A stretch of DNA of 64,000 bases from Liriodendron chinense (GCA_003013855.2 PVNU02003887.1:1-64000), one strand, 5' to 3'; shown: positions 23,230-35,200, counted from the first letter of the stretch. A program made the numbers and translations. The notes: a model not told the origin generated them from the letters alone.

Positions 23230-23900
23230 AATATTCCTTTAGTCCCTCTCTGTCTGTCTGTCTGTTCCTTCGTCTACAACCGTTGATTTACAAGCCCTGG
23301 ATTGGGAGGGTATGCTCATACGATCCAAAACATGTCTTCCAAGATGGACTCTATCAGATGGACTATTCATACTGTTGATCCAAGTCATCCATTTTGTTCG
23401 GCATTGAGCCTATGGAAAAGTTCTGATGATTGGTGTGAAGTTTTCATCGTAGCCCATGAAGCGTGAGTTGAACCTAATGGACGGTCTAGATCAATGATGG
23501 ATCATCCATGCATCTAAAAGCACACGAGTGGCAACATCTGATATCTGCCTTAAAATCAGTTTTAAACAAGCAATGGCGTGTTCATCAATCATTCATCACA
23601 GATGGGCACAGACCCGGCCCATTTATAATTGGGCTAGAAGTTCTAATACGTGAGTTGCTGACTCAGGTATGAGATCCGAATGTGGTACACGTGTAAGAGA
23701 TCCGTACTCAGGCCACTCCGTATGGTGATCCACGGTCACTAGTGCCTGTTGGCACGACAATCCGAACCATCCATAATTTTTTTTTCTACTTTCAAGAGCT
23801 TACAGTTGAAAAGTAGTACGATCACGACCATTGATTTGGTAACGTGAATATGCAACAAAGGCACGTGAGATTGGGGCTTTCAGTGAGGTGGGGTATATCT
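23230..23900. other. Unassigned interval
   Basis: About 670 bp with no recognisable element or gene. 'ctgtctgtctgtctgt' at 23258-23273 is a short tetranucleotide run. Confidence 0.4.
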
Positions 23901-23904
23901 ATTT

Positions 23905-24365
23905 AGGGGTGCCAATGCCTGAGTTGGACCTGGACAATCTAGGCTCGGGTCTGGTCTTAAACTTAAGCCCAAGGCCCGAACTCATACCGAGCTTGGCATG
24001 GCCTATTACAGCAAGCCCGACCCCAATAAAAAAAGGTAGCGCCCAGGTCGGACCAGGCCCGATCCAGGCCAGACGAAAAGTTTATAAAGTACCTATTTCC
24101 CACTTGAATGTTGATAATCTATCCATTGATCAAATGGGCCACAAATGCACAAAGAAATAGACATTAAAGATGGATTGGTTGCCTAGAGGATTGAATGGTG
24201 TATTTGTAGGATATTACACATAAATATAAAGTCAGGAGCTTGAGCCTGACCCACAAAAATTGATGGGCTCATAGACGATGCTAATAGGTCCAAGCCCGTC
24301 CTACAACTGGGTTGGGCTTGTCGGCCCAGTATTTGTTTTGTACGCCGGCCCACCTGCTTAGTGAA
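23905..24365. repeat. hAT-like repeat fragment (aggggtgccaat type)
   Basis: Begins taggggtgccaatgcctgag, a frequent plant hAT-MITE terminus, followed by a 'ggcccgaa', 'gggctcg', 'aagcccg' lexicon and ending in 'ggcccagtatttg'. No matching right terminus or target duplication was found. The same lexicon occurs at 26215-26670 and 31560-31730. Confidence 0.4.
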
Positions 24366-25008
24366 ATAGCCTTAATAATAATAAGATAGAAGATATAATT
24401 AGTGGGGCATACCTGATGGAGAGCTCAGATCTTGCACATATACACCATAATGGCACATCTGCTTGCATGTGAATGGTCAGATCTTCACGCATGTGTGGGC
24501 TTAAAATATTTCTATATAGAACTCATTTTGAAGTTATGCACGTAGGGGTGTGGCAGTGGCCCACGTCCAAATGGGCCATTTTGGCATTTTATTTATTGGA
24601 TCTGAAATTCAGGTATGGCCCAGCTATTGGATTTTTTGGGCCTAAGCAAACCTGGCCCGACCCATTTCATTCATTTTTCAGGGGCCCTGTACGGGAAATC
24701 ACAGAAACCTGGCGATCCTAACCATCCAATTAGAGGCCATCATATGTACAGTTGAAGGGAAAATGTTCAAGAGTTTGAATACAAGTTACCAATCAGATGG
24801 TTATGATCATTTTATTTTTATAAATTTTAATGTATATAAGAGACTTGATTTGGACGGTCTAGATTGACATGCTGTATGTACGGTGGATGGCTTTTGGAAA
24901 GCCCCACTTGTAATATACCCCACATTTTGAAAATAGTCTCATAAAAGTAAGAAACCGCTTTGACTGTTTGACCTTCCCAACCTTAGGATGATCCAGACCA
25001 CTAATGTT
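24366..25008. other. Unassigned interval
   Basis: AT-rich, with 'gtggggcatacctgatgga' near 24403 and short repeat words only. No gene. Confidence 0.4.
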
Positions 25009-25189
25009 GAGCAACCTAGGGCTGTGCATGGTTGGGTTGAGGGGCGATACCCAACCGTACTGACCCAGTCGATTTTGCATATTTAACAATCCAACCAAGC
25101 CAATGAAGCCTTATTAACTGAACTGACCAGGATAAATTTAGGTCGATCCGGTTTTGTTGGTTTTATAATAAGATTCAAAAAAATTAAGA

Positions 25190-25547
25190 AGATCTAAATC
25201 TCTGGTAGACCATACCTATATAAAAAGTTGGTAAATGACCATTAAAAGTTTTTATAATTATTAGCCACAAAAGTTTTGGATCAAGCTGGAAGTGAAATTT
25301 GAGTTTTTCCTTCATCCAAGTCTGTTTAACCTCATCAATGGGTTGGATGACAAATACACATTGCAAATCTTCTTCAAGTAGGCCTGAGGACATTTTCAAT
25401 GGTGAGAGCTCAATAAACATTGTTTCCTGTGGTGTGGTCCACTTGAGATTTATATTTAAACACATCTTAAAATGGGTTGAGAAAACGATTGGACGGCGTG
25501 GATATATAAGAAATTATCAAGGTGGGCCATACGGTAGGGGTAACATT
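25190..25547. repeat. Palindromic-family segment C (inside the hAT element)
   Basis: Carries the family words 'gccacaaaagttttggatca', 'gggttggatgacaaataca', 'ggtgtggtccacttgagatt' and the right arm 'gattggacggcgtggatata', then 'aaggtgggccatacggtag'. The left arm is reduced to 'ggtagaccatacc'. Confidence 0.65.
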
Positions 25548-25560
25548 AATAAATATAATT

Positions 25561-25563
<3 letters not shown>

Positions 25564-25625
<62 letters not shown>
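25564..25625. repeat. (AT)31 microsatellite
   Basis: A 62-bp AT alternation adjoining palindromic segment C. Confidence 0.95.
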
Positions 25626-25627
<2 letters not shown>

Positions 25628-25767
25628 GGTTCAATTAAGTTGAAAACAGTTTATAATTTTCACAAATCGACAACCGAACGGACTCGAAATAGAATGAAAA
25701 ACCGATTGAAACCGACTGTTTGAGTCCGGACGGTTTTATCAGTTTTTTAAACAGCCCTAGAGCAACC

Positions 25768-26215
25768 CATAATGGATGGGCTAAGTCCTTGCCATAGGGC
25801 CTACCTTGATGTATGTATTCTAAATCCTTGCCGTCCATCCGTTTTTTCAGATCATTATATGGCATGAGCCCAAAAATGAAGAAGATCCAAAACGCAAGTG
25901 TAACATACTATGAGAAACAGTGGTGATTGAACATTCTAACATTAAAAACTTACTTCTTAGGGCCCACTGTAATGTTTATTTGTCATCCAACCTGTTGATA
26001 AGGTCACATAAACCTGAATGAAGGTAAAAAAAACAAATATCAGCTTGGTCCATAACTTTTGTGGTCCATTAATGGTCAATCACCACTTTTTCCCATGGTA
26101 TGGTCCACTTGAGAATTGGATCTGCTTGGGCTTATGTTCTAAAATGATATGGAAAAACAGATGGACAGCGTAGATATAAAATACATACATCAAGTTGGGC
26201 CCCAAGCTTTTGTGC
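25768..26215. repeat. Palindromic element D
   Basis: Left arm 'cctaccttgatgtatgtatt' with 'gccgtccatccg' (25801-25848). Right arm 'cagatggacagcgtagatat' with 'catacatcaagttgggccc' (26157-26203). The interior has 'aacctgttgataaggtcaca' and 'caaatatcagcttggtccat' in reverse orientation relative to element B. Ends are eroded and no target duplication is seen. Confidence 0.7.
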
Positions 26216-26850
26216 CTGGTTAAAAATTCAGGTCTAACAGAGTTCGGATTGGGTCCACGTTTTGGACCCGGTTAAAATTGTGTTGGGCCATGTCTAGTTG
26301 GGCCTGGGTCAATCCTGTTAGCTTCAATAGTAAACTTGTATATATTAAATATTTTCTGATTATTATAGTAAAGAAATGAGGTTTTCTAAGCCACACGCAC
26401 GTATCAAAGTTGCATGGCTGTGATTGAATCCATCCATCTGGACTGCCCAACCATGCAAATGCTCTTATTCATCTCAAACTCAACTCGAAATTTCGGTCCA
26501 AAGACCCAATGGATACCCGAACTTACTTGGATTTGGATCTTGGCCTTCTAGAATTAGACCCGGCCTAAAAGGACCCGCACCCGGCAAGACCCCACCCGAG
26601 CCTGACCCATGGACAGCCCTTAGTGTTGGGCCCATCTATAATTGGGCTCATAAGCCTAGGCCCAGTCAAGATACTACTTGGGCTTGGATTTCGTGATCAG
26701 GTCCATAACAAGAACAATAATAATAAATAAAATAAAATAAACGGTACAAGGGATGTACCAGTTTAATAGGATTTGCATGATAAAAGGAAGGTAGAGAGGG
26801 AGATGGAAAGAGGAAGAATGGAGAGAAAAGAGATCTAGATCAGCCTCATA
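26216..26850. repeat. hAT-like 'ggcccgac' repeat fragment and flank
   Basis: The lexicon 'gggcctgggtcaat', 'gacccggcc', 'cccgagcctgaccc' and 'gacagcccttag' is like 23905-24365 and 49140-49620, reversed at its end. Borders are not resolved. From about 26700 to 26850 it is purine-rich flank with no feature. Confidence 0.35.
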
Positions 26851-27206
26851 GTGTGGCCCACCTAATCTCTAGATCAGCCTTATTTTCGAGACAAGAGATC
26901 TTCATGATGACACTAACCATTTACATGGCTAGGATGTCCTAACAATTGACACTGCAGCAGAAAAGATGAGGTTTTATGTCAACCTAGCATGCAGCTAGCT
27001 GTCAGTGATTAATTCTCATATTATGTGAATCGACAAAGATCAGTTCTCATTATGTGAACCCAACAAGGTATATATGGATGATGGTGTGGCCCACCTAACT
27101 TCTAGATCAGCCTGATTTTTCAGATAACAGATCTTCGTAATGAGACTCACCATTTACATGGCTAGGATCTCATAATAAGTAACACTTTAGCGGAAAAGAT
27201 GAGGTT
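26851..27206. repeat. Spaced direct duplication of ~124 bp
   Basis: 26851-26974 and 27083-27206 share 'gtggcccacctaa-t-ctaga', 'tcagcct-atttt', 'accatttacatggctaggat' and 'ggaaaagatgaggtt'. The copies are about 108 bp apart and moderately diverged. No terminal inverted repeat. Confidence 0.75.
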
Positions 27207-27332
27207 GAAAGCCAAGTTGCAGCAGCTGCATCATAAGTTATGATACGTCCATTTCTCTTCATCATCAATCCCTGAAAAATGTGGGCCACACCATGACGAT
27301 TTCCTAACATGAAATTAGACCCATCCATTCAA

Positions 27333-27967
27333 TGAGCTGTTGGAGAGCCTTCAAACTGTGCAACGTTTGGGTGCTCAGACCGGTCTGACTTTAGCCCAAA
27401 GAGCACAGTAAGGTTGCTGTACAAATTTCACTGACCCTAGCCCGGTCGGGCGACCAGTCTGCAGGGGGTTCAGACCGGTCGGTGGTGAGGCAGCATGGAA
27501 TCTGTTTTGTGATTTTCCTCTAAACAGTTTTTGTGTTAGCTCTGACCGGTCGGCTGTGCATCCGGTTTCTTACGCAGTTATGCGATTGTGCGTAAGATGT
27601 TTCTAAATTGGGATTTCTTGCTATATATATGCTATGAATCTGAACTTATATGATATTCTAAGGTGTCCAAGGTTTCCTAAGTGTGTTAGGAAGATGGGAG
27701 AGTGTTTTGAGAAAGAGAGCTTGGGTTTTCTCTGTTTTTCCTTGCTTGTGGGCTCTCAATCTCTATAATCTTTTGGAATCATAGTGGATCGCTTTGTGCC
27801 GTGGTTTTTTACCCGTTGAGAGGTTTTTCCACGTAAAATCAGATTGTCTCTTGTGGTTGAATGCTTGTATGGTATAATTGTATTATGTTTCTTGTTTGAT
27901 CGCACATTCTATTATGTGTTGTCCGGCTTTCGCTTCCGCTGCCGGCATTCCTATTCCCACCATGAGC
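27333..27967 (+). mobile_element. Copia solo LTR with perfect TGAGC target duplication
   Basis: LTR 27338-27962 (625 bp) begins TGTTGGAGAGCC and ends TTCCCACCA. Direct repeats TGAGC lie at 27333-27337 and 27963-27967. It contains the same 'gaccggtcgg' words, the 'gctttgtgccgtggttttt' and 'ggtttttccacgtaaaa' R/U5-type block that the copia at 17629-22775 and the relic at 37.7 kb also carry. Only one LTR remains and no internal sequence. Confidence 0.9.
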
Positions 27968-29455
27968 GTGGACACAACATCAGAATCAATCAACATCCAG
28001 AGGCAAGCTACTAACACAGCGTACTTAACTTGTTCTTAATTACTAGAGATATTATTTATTTCCCCTCTAGCAATTTTAATATTACCCATCAAACTATATT
28101 ATTTAATTTTAAGTATTAATACACAGACTTGAGCAGGTTAAAGACTTGTTCGGGTCTTCAAATCAACTCGATCCAGTTGGACATCGAGTCGAGTTGAGTT
28201 TCAGGTTATTGAACTATGGGCCGTATGAGACGCCCATCTGAGCCGGCCCAGGCGGCCCATTTCCACCTATGGCTTTATCTCAATGTTTGGGTAATTATGT
28301 AGTACTTGGTTTAGAATTTCAAGTCCATTCTAACCAAGTATTTCAAGTCCATTCTAGCCACACATGCTAATTAATGTGAACGGTTGGACTCCACCGATTA
28401 TGAGCCATGGCCTACAAGTACCTGAAGAAGTCTAATTATCAGGTGGACCCCACATGTACTAAGAAATGTTGGTTCAAGAAAATGACCAGCGGTCCACATT
28501 CAATGTGCAAGAGTGGTCCAAGAAGTTCACCAACCTGACACACAGTTGCATAGTAAGAATCATTTCTATATAAAAAAATCTCAGGTTGGACATATAAAGT
28601 GAGAAATGTACTATCATTCTTAAAATTTACATATTCACTTGTTGTGGTCCACCTAAATTTTGGAACATCTTGAGTTTTGATGGGTCCCTTCATCCTGGCG
28701 GGGCGCACTTGATGAATGGGTTAGATGACATAAACAAAACCAGGTGTACGCTAAAATCCATGTAGAAGTTTCTATTGTTGGCATCAGTACCCGATCTCCA
28801 ATTTCCTCATTCTTTCATTTGGTTTGGCACACTGGGCTGGATTTGGGACCAACGCCTAAATTGGCTGGGTCATCTAGTGGCCACGGTGGATGGCACTCAC
28901 ACATCATGGCAGGACAAGCAATCGTTCTCCCATTTATATCCAACTGTTGCCACAATCATTGAGGGTCAATTCCAGCCAACCACTGAATAATGAAGGTGGG
29001 GCCCACAAGAGGCTTGACAAATCATGTGGGGAGGTGGGGCCCACTTTTTATCAAAACAAAAACCTTGCCATAAATCATAGTAGAAGAGAGATGTTAGGAG
29101 GGCAAGGCCATGGTGGTATTACTGCACATCCCTTTTAAGGGGCCCACCAAATGCCCTTTTCAAGCAACCATAGCCATTAAAGTCTTTCAATGATGGGTGG
29201 GGTACTAGATATGCCCTAGTTTCTATCTACATGATTCAAAGTTCATTGGATTCCCAATAATTTTGAGGCCTTAGGAGAATGTCCAGCCATTGAATGGGAA
29301 TGCATGTCTTCGTGCATTTAACTGGTTCCAACTGGAAGCTCTAAATGCATGATATGACAGCATATCTACAGGAAGATAGAGTGGGTGATTGTTTTGAGCC
29401 GACTCGGATTGCATGCTGTATAGAACACAGCACTAAGGTCAGCACTGTGTTGACG
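27968..29455. other. Intergenic stretch without a recognised gene
   Basis: Short words typical of the palindromic family occur (gtggaccccacat 28443, gtggtccacctaaat 28644, gtggggcccacaag 28997), but no paired arms could be delimited. No convincing protein-coding potential. Confidence 0.4.
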
Positions 29456-29465
29456 TGACAAACTG

Positions 29466-29600
29466 CTGTGGGCCCCACCATGATGTACGTGTTGTATCCA
29501 CACCGTTCATCCATTCTAGCATATCATTTAAGGGCATCAGCTAAAAAATGAGGTAGATCCAAAGCTTCAATGGACCATACCTAAAATACAATTTACTACT
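29466..29600. repeat. Palindromic-family single arm F
   Basis: Left arm 'gggccccaccatgatgtacg' (29470) with 'atccacaccgttcatccatt', 'gaggtagatccaaagcttca' and 'atggaccatacc'. It stops at about 29600 with no right arm. Confidence 0.7.
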
Positions 29601-30090
29601 TTTAGAGAAAGACAAGCTTTTTACATTTGATTTTTCTTATTTAGTGAAGAAAGAAAGTCAATTGTTGTTACTCCACACACACATTGCCAAATCACATCTC
29701 TCTTATTTTTATGTCACACACACACTCACACCACATTGGGTACACAAACCCATGAACTCGTGTTGAAACTCTTGTGAATCTACCCGAAGGCATGAGTTAA
29801 GACCCAAAAAAGGCTTTGTTTTTACCCTCCTTTTTTCTAGTTTTGCTTTGCTTGCATTGATTTAGGGTCCATCTGAATCACTGAATACAGTACAATGATA
29901 ATATGATGTAAAACTCCATCATTACTTTTTCTCACTTATTGGATATAACAAGCTATCAAATCATGATAATCCTTTGTACCTACCAAAGATTTTTGTACCT
30001 CAGGTTGAAATGTGGTTATCTTCCCTCAATCTACCACTTGAGCTATGGGTGGGAGTGTATAATCACCAAAGACTTGAATGGGCAGAAGTG
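29601..30090. other. Unassigned interval
   Basis: AT-rich with 'acacacacactcacacc' (29696-29712). No feature recognised. Confidence 0.4.
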
Positions 30091-30091
30091 T

Positions 30092-30515
30092 GTTGGGGTG
30101 GCATAGTTCCGTGGGCCTCACCATGATATATGTATTATATCCACACCGTACATCTTATGAGATCATTTTATGGAATAAGACAAAAAAAAAAATGATGAGC
30201 AAATCCAAAGTAAAAAATGGACCACATCACAAAAAGCAGTGGGATTGAAAGCCTGTGATCCACAAAAACGTTTAATGAAACTGATATTTGCGTTTTCCCT
30301 CCATCGACGTCCGTGTGACCTTATAATTAAATAGGTTGGATGGCAAATAAGCATCCTATCCTAGTGGGCCCTAGAAAGGTTTCAACAATGAGCATCATTG
30401 TCCCACTATTTTATCTAGTGTGGTCCACCTTAGCTTTGGATTTTCCTACTTTTTGGGCATGCCCTAAAATGATAATACAAAAAGGACCGACAGTGTGAAC
30501 ATAACCATATTGAAG
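30092..30515. repeat. Palindromic element G
   Basis: Left arm 'gtgggcctcaccatgatata' (30110) with 'tatatccacaccgtacatct'. Right arm with 'gtgtggtccaccttagcttt', 'gccctaaaatgataata' and the eroded 'gacagtgtgaacataacc'. The centre includes 'gtccgtgtgaccttataatt' and 'ggttggatggcaaataagca'. Confidence 0.75.
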
Positions 30516-30632
30516 AATTTACATTCAGATGTATCCAACCAGGGTGAGTACTTTACATCAACCTTATTTCACAGCAGTCCTTTCTGTACATGCTGATGAC
30601 AGCAACCATAAAACGTACACAACAGGTCCCCC

Positions 30633-30637
<5 letters not shown>

Positions 30638-30688
<51 letters not shown>
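30638..30688. repeat. (AT)25 microsatellite
   Basis: A 51-bp AT alternation; the flanking sequence is unremarkable. Confidence 0.95.
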
Positions 30689-30689
<1 letters not shown>

Positions 30690-30853
30690 CGCTCTTTCTC
30701 ACTTGTCTCAAGTGCCCCATTGTTTGAAGGAGTAAAAAGGGTAATATTTGGACCATTGCACTTTCTGCATCCAATGCCCATAATGAACTATTCTGATCCT
30801 CATCGTGTGCCCCACCTGTGCTTTCATCACACAGAAGTTGACTAGCCAAACAC

Positions 30854-31345
30854 ACACATGGCATAGTTGTACAGCAATCCAGACCGTCCAAATCACTGAA
30901 CAAACTGTTGATAGAGCATAACCAAATTACACTGAGAAGATAATAGTAATTTAATGGCTTTTTTCCTTTGAATTTGGAATGGGACCACTACCTAGCTATG
31001 CATCATTTATAAGTGGAGGTGACTATTCAAACATACACGTGATATAGTTGTACGGCAATCTAAACTGTCCAAATCATGGACCCAACTGTAGATAGAGATA
31101 TCATAATTGAAAATTGTACTAAGAAGATAATAGTAATCCTATAATTTTTTTTCCATTTGAATTTGGAGGGTGGCTACTTAGTAGCTATGCACCATCTATA
31201 AGTGGAGGTGACTATTCAAATGTACACATGACATGGTAGTACGGCAATCTAGACGGTCCAAATTGCTGACCCAATTATAGATGGAGAGATCATAATTGAA
31301 AATTATAGTAGAAGATAATAGTAGCCATATGCTTTTTTCCTTTGA
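30854..31345. repeat. ~185-bp tandem repeat, 2.7 units
   Basis: Units start with 'acacatggcatagttgtac' or a variant at 30854, 31035 and 31224. Each contains 'cggcaatct-ga-c-gtccaaat', 'gatagaga-atcataatt', 'agaagataatagtaa' and 'cctttgaatttgga'. The third unit stops before the 'tataagtggaggtgactatt' part. Confidence 0.88.
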
Positions 31346-32050
31346 ATTTGGACCCTTCACTATTTTACTTTCACAATCTATTAAATGGATGGAAATGACT
31401 TCTTGATGAAAGTGATTTTTGCATTTATGTTGTGCGCATGGGACTCACAATTTACACAGTGATGATAGCTTTAAATTAGTGCCAAATGAATAGATGAATC
31501 ACCACCCATTTTTAATTTTAGTTTTTAAAATAAGCAAAACTAAGTGGTAATGAGCTGGACAAACCCGCATGCCTGACTAGCCTGACCCAAATTTGTATCA
31601 GGCTTGGACCTATTAGCTTTGTGGGCATTGGGCCTAGCATGGACTTGGGTCTGCAGTGCTAGGCCATGATGGGCTTGAGCCTTAGTAGCCCAGTCTCAGC
31701 CCAAACCCGACCCATTGTCACCCCTAACAGTAATTCATGGACAGACATGTAACAACAATGATGTGGTCCAAAGAAAAAGTGCCAGGTGTGAGTATAAGAC
31801 ATGGGATCTATAATGAAAAAGGACAAAATCATCATTTCATAAATGAAAATCATCATTTCTTATTGATGGTCCCACACCCAGTAAGTGCACATGTCACATT
31901 TTCATTGAGTTATTGCAATGTTATGATTGATATAATATATCATCCGTGTCCATTTGTGCTCTATCCATCAAGGGCTACAATCCTCTGGGGCTCTTGGAGC
32001 AGTCTATTTACTGCTAGAATGACTAAATTGACTGTTTCATTCTCACCCAT
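31346..32050. other. Intergenic stretch with a hAT-like fragment
   Basis: 31560-31730 has the 'gcctgacccaaatttg', 'gggcctagcatgg', 'cccattgtcacccctaac' lexicon ending in a tgtcacccct terminus. The remainder shows no gene. Confidence 0.4.
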
Positions 32051-32052
32051 CC

Positions 32053-32611
32053 TTTTCATGAGAGCAAACTAGGTGAGAACCCGGCCTCACCCAAGACAGT
32101 GCAGCCCTTACCATGGGGCCCACGTTGATGTATGGATTATGTATTCATGATCATTTATCCGTTTTTCCAAATCATTTTATGACATTATCCAAAAAATGAA
32201 GTAGTTCCAATTATTAGGTAGACCATACCATAAGAAATAGTGTTGATTGACAATTTATGGGCCACAAAAGTTGATATTTGTTTTTTGTTTTTTTTTTTCC
32301 CTTCATCCACCTAATGTGACTTTATCAACAGATTGGATGGTAAATAAATTAACACTATGGAAACATTAAGATGCACCCTAAGAAGTTTTTAATGATAGGA
32401 TGGTCAATAATAATAATAAAAAAAATCACCACTGTTTCTTATGGTATGGTCTGCCTGATAATTGGATCTACTTCAATTCTTGGATAATGCCCTAAAATGA
32501 TTTGGAAAAACGGATGGAAGGCGTAGATACATACTAGATACATCAAAGTGGCCCCCCACAGTAACGGTTGCACCATCTTGGGTGAGGCCAGGGTCTCACC
32601 AAATCCGCTCT
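32053..32611. mobile_element. Palindromic element H, both arms present
   Basis: The left end agagcaaactaggtgagaac mirrors the right end, whose complement is agagcggatttggtgagacc. Both continue with 'ggcctcacccaaga', 'gtgca', then 'ttgatgtat', the 'catttatccgtttttccaaatc' type of arm and 'gtagaccatacca'. The centre holds 'tttatcaacagattggatgg'. About 559 bp, no coding frame, and no convincing target duplication by eye. It is the intact relative of element B. Confidence 0.82.
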
Positions 32612-32743
32612 TCTTTGCCATATGCTTAGATGTGGGGACAACAAAGACACTGAAGGCACGGAATCTGCTCCTAAGGTTGTAATACCGTGGCAAAGCACAA
32701 TCTTGCATTTTCATGCGCTTAGTTGCATAGGGTCAAATCTTGT

Positions 32744-33730
32744 TCTTGCCATTGTAATTTTTTTTGTAATATTTTGATCAGATTTTGATGTTTTTCTTGC
32801 AATATTATCAGAAGTTCTGCTTGAAAATATAATAAAAAAAAGCATTTATTATCAATTAATAACTAATTTAAAATGAATTAATTTAAACTTTTAATTGTTT
32901 GCTTCGTTGAAATCTTGATAATTGAACCAATAAAATCGCAAAAAGTTAAAATCTTTGGCTACTTTGAACATCTCACGGTATTATTGTCATAATGTCATTT
33001 AATGAAATTTCCACGATAACATTGCTAGGTTTTCAAAACAGTCATATTTGTCACAATGCTCAAAAGATGTGCGCGTGGCATATACATTATGAGTGCATGT
33101 ATGTGAATCATATATGCACTTGGATTGACCAGCACACGAGTGAATATTCACACCTGAAATCATAAGCATGCGAGCCACCTAATTCATACACATTCTCATG
33201 CATACATGCATAGTTAACACCCAAATTCATAGCTCAAATGATAGATTGAGCTAAGATGGCCTCGTTTCAACATGGTGATCATGGTATCGATTCTCAAAGT
33301 GGGGGTGGCTAACATTGCAGTGTAACTAATAGGATGGCTGGTTGTTACTAACAATGAGGGTGTATGTAGTCACCAAAAAAAGAAAAAAAAAAACTGGTCT
33401 CATAGTAAAAAAAATCATTCTTGCCAATCTAGCCCAAGAATTTCTGGAGAGATTTTTTTTTTTTTTTTTAATTTGATGTTTTTCTTGTGATAGGGAAATT
33501 CTTGCCAAAAATAAAAAATAAAAATATTTAATATAAGATATTAAATAATTAAAAAATGAATACAAACAACAAACTGAATTATTTTAACTTGTAAATAGTT
33601 TCTTTATTAAAATCATAATAACATAGTGAAAAATTAAAATCTGCCAGGTTTTGGAAAATCTCATGATATTATCAGGATATTAATGTTTGATCAAAATTCT
33701 CTAATAATATCAAAAGATTTTCAAAAATAC
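32744..33730 (+). repeat. Two copies of an AT-rich dispersed repeat flanking a SINE
   Basis: 32744-33060 and about 33447-33730 share 'tttgatgtttttcttg-ga', 'taaaatgaatta-', 'aaatctttggc/aaatctgcca', 'atctca-g-tattat' and 'aatgtttg/aatgtcattt' words in the same order. A third copy lies reversed at 46750-47040. The SINE copy at 33221-33393 lies between the two. Confidence 0.55.
33221..33393 (+). mobile_element. tRNA-derived SINE, copy 2
   Basis: 'tcatagctcaaatgatagat' (box A region), 'ggtatcgattctc' (box B region), 'aagtgggggtggctaacatt', 'gttactaacaatgagggtgt', then an A-rich tail to 33393. Same organisation as 12400-12570. Confidence 0.68.
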
Positions 33731-34124
33731 ATCTCCATATCCGATATCTTAGTATATCAAATGGTTGCCCTTCTTTGATGTTGTGAAAAAAAAAAATAAT
33801 AATAAATAAATAAATAAATGAAATAAAAATAAAAATCCATGGGCAAAATTGTGTCGGCTAGTATGGTAGACAGAAGTGCAGTTAAGCTGTGGTGGTTTTC
33901 TAAGTGGTGCGGAATTCTCACAAAGTGGAGTGCAATTGATAAGCCCAACTGTATCCCACGGCATTCACAATTTATTAGGATGTTACCCATTCGCTAGCTT
34001 AAGCCTCTCCTATACTTCAATAGTTGTGATGGCCCCACACATCAAATTGCAAAATCAAACCTTTTTTATGCTATTTATTCCTAGGGTGGGCCCACCTTTT
34101 TGTCTCAGATGGCCCAACACAGAG

Positions 34125-34126
<2 letters not shown>

Positions 34127-34172
<46 letters not shown>
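34127..34172. repeat. (AT)23 microsatellite
   Basis: A 46-bp AT alternation. It is followed by 'attagggctctggtctgg' and a short near-duplication of 'cagtagtctgtatctggggtcatctttca' text (only first words quoted) at 34195-34256. Confidence 0.93.
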
Positions 34173-34175
<3 letters not shown>

Positions 34176-34900
34176 GGCTCTGGTCTGGACTGGAGTAGTT
34201 TGTATCTGAGGTCATCTTTCAATTGCAGTAGTCTGTATCTGGGGTCATCTTTCAGTGGTCCAAATCATTGTCTGATAAGGCCTTATCATGAAGGAAGAAA
34301 CCTAATAAAAAGCTGTCTAATTAATTTGTATATTTTAACACTGTGATAATTAAGCTTTGCTAAGCCCACATGCCTATACAGCTAAGTCGATGAACAATGT
34401 ACAGTATATGCCATCGTACCAGAATGGTGAAATATCCAAGCCATCCATTAGGTGGACCTCACTGCTAAGATATGTTATTGCACAAAGATAAAGGTGGTCC
34501 ATTCAATAGGTGAGCTCGCCATAATATTAGGAATAAGTTGACAGGTTAGAAAAGTTCAGCTGACTTTTCACAACCCTAAATTTTTTGTTTAATTGTGGCC
34601 CACCTGACTAGTGGACCCACCTCATTCTTGAGATAGGAAAGCTAAATTACTATCCATGGATGGCTTGGATTTTTCATCTGACCTCCACCCAAGCATATGC
34701 AGTAGTCTGTGCATTAGCTGAGTTGTGCATATACGTGTGGGCTCAGCAAAGCTCTTGATCATTTTTACCCAAGCTCTTTGATCATTTTAACTTTTTTCCT
34801 TTGAATATGGTTATTTTGGTGGTCCATTGAGCTGGGTCCTTTTGTTGGCAGCTTTTCATTCTGAGAAGTCTGATCGCTGTTCGGTCCATTGAGCTGGGTC
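34173..34900. other. Unassigned interval with small duplications
   Basis: 'gtccattgagctgggtcctt' occurs at 34821 and 34884, about 63 bp apart, a small tandem duplication. 'tttgtatctgaggtcatctt' and 'ctgtatctggggtcatcttt' form another near 34200/34232. No gene. Confidence 0.6.
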
Positions 34901-34904
34901 CTTT

Positions 34905-35200
34905 TGTTGGCAGCCACACAAAAGTTTTGGATCAAGCTGATATTTGTGTGGCCTCTTTGTTCAGGTATTTTTATCCTTATCAACAGGTTGGATGATAAAT
35001 GAACATTCCAATAGCCTCCATGAAGTTTTTAATTCGTAGGGATTCAATCATGACTGCTTCATTTGTTATGGTCCACCTAATATTTGGATGTGCTTCATTT
35101 TCTAAATCATGCCCTAAAATGATCTTTCAAAATGGATGGACGGCGTGGATGTAAGGAACATATATCAAAGTGGACCCCACAGTTAGGGATCCACTTAAAG
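34905..35200. repeat. Palindromic-family half element I
   Basis: Starts in the centre of the family sequence ('cacacaaaagttttggatca') and continues to a complete right arm: 'atggtccacctaatatttgg', 'gccctaaaatgatctttcaa', 'atggatggacggcgtggatg', 'tatatcaaagtggaccccac'. The left arm is missing. Confidence 0.72.

Larger units (their letters stand above)
25009..25767. mobile_element. hAT-type non-autonomous element with 8-bp target duplication
   Basis: Element 25017-25759 (743 bp) is flanked by perfect 8-bp duplications GAGCAACC (25009-25016, 25760-25767). Its ends are TAGGGCTGTGCATGG and, on the complementary strand, TAGGGCTGTTTAAAAA, a 9-bp exact inverted terminus. Eight-bp duplications and this terminus fit hAT. 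The interior is cargo: a palindromic-family segment (about 25190-25547) and an (AT)31 tract. No transposase. Confidence 0.85.
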
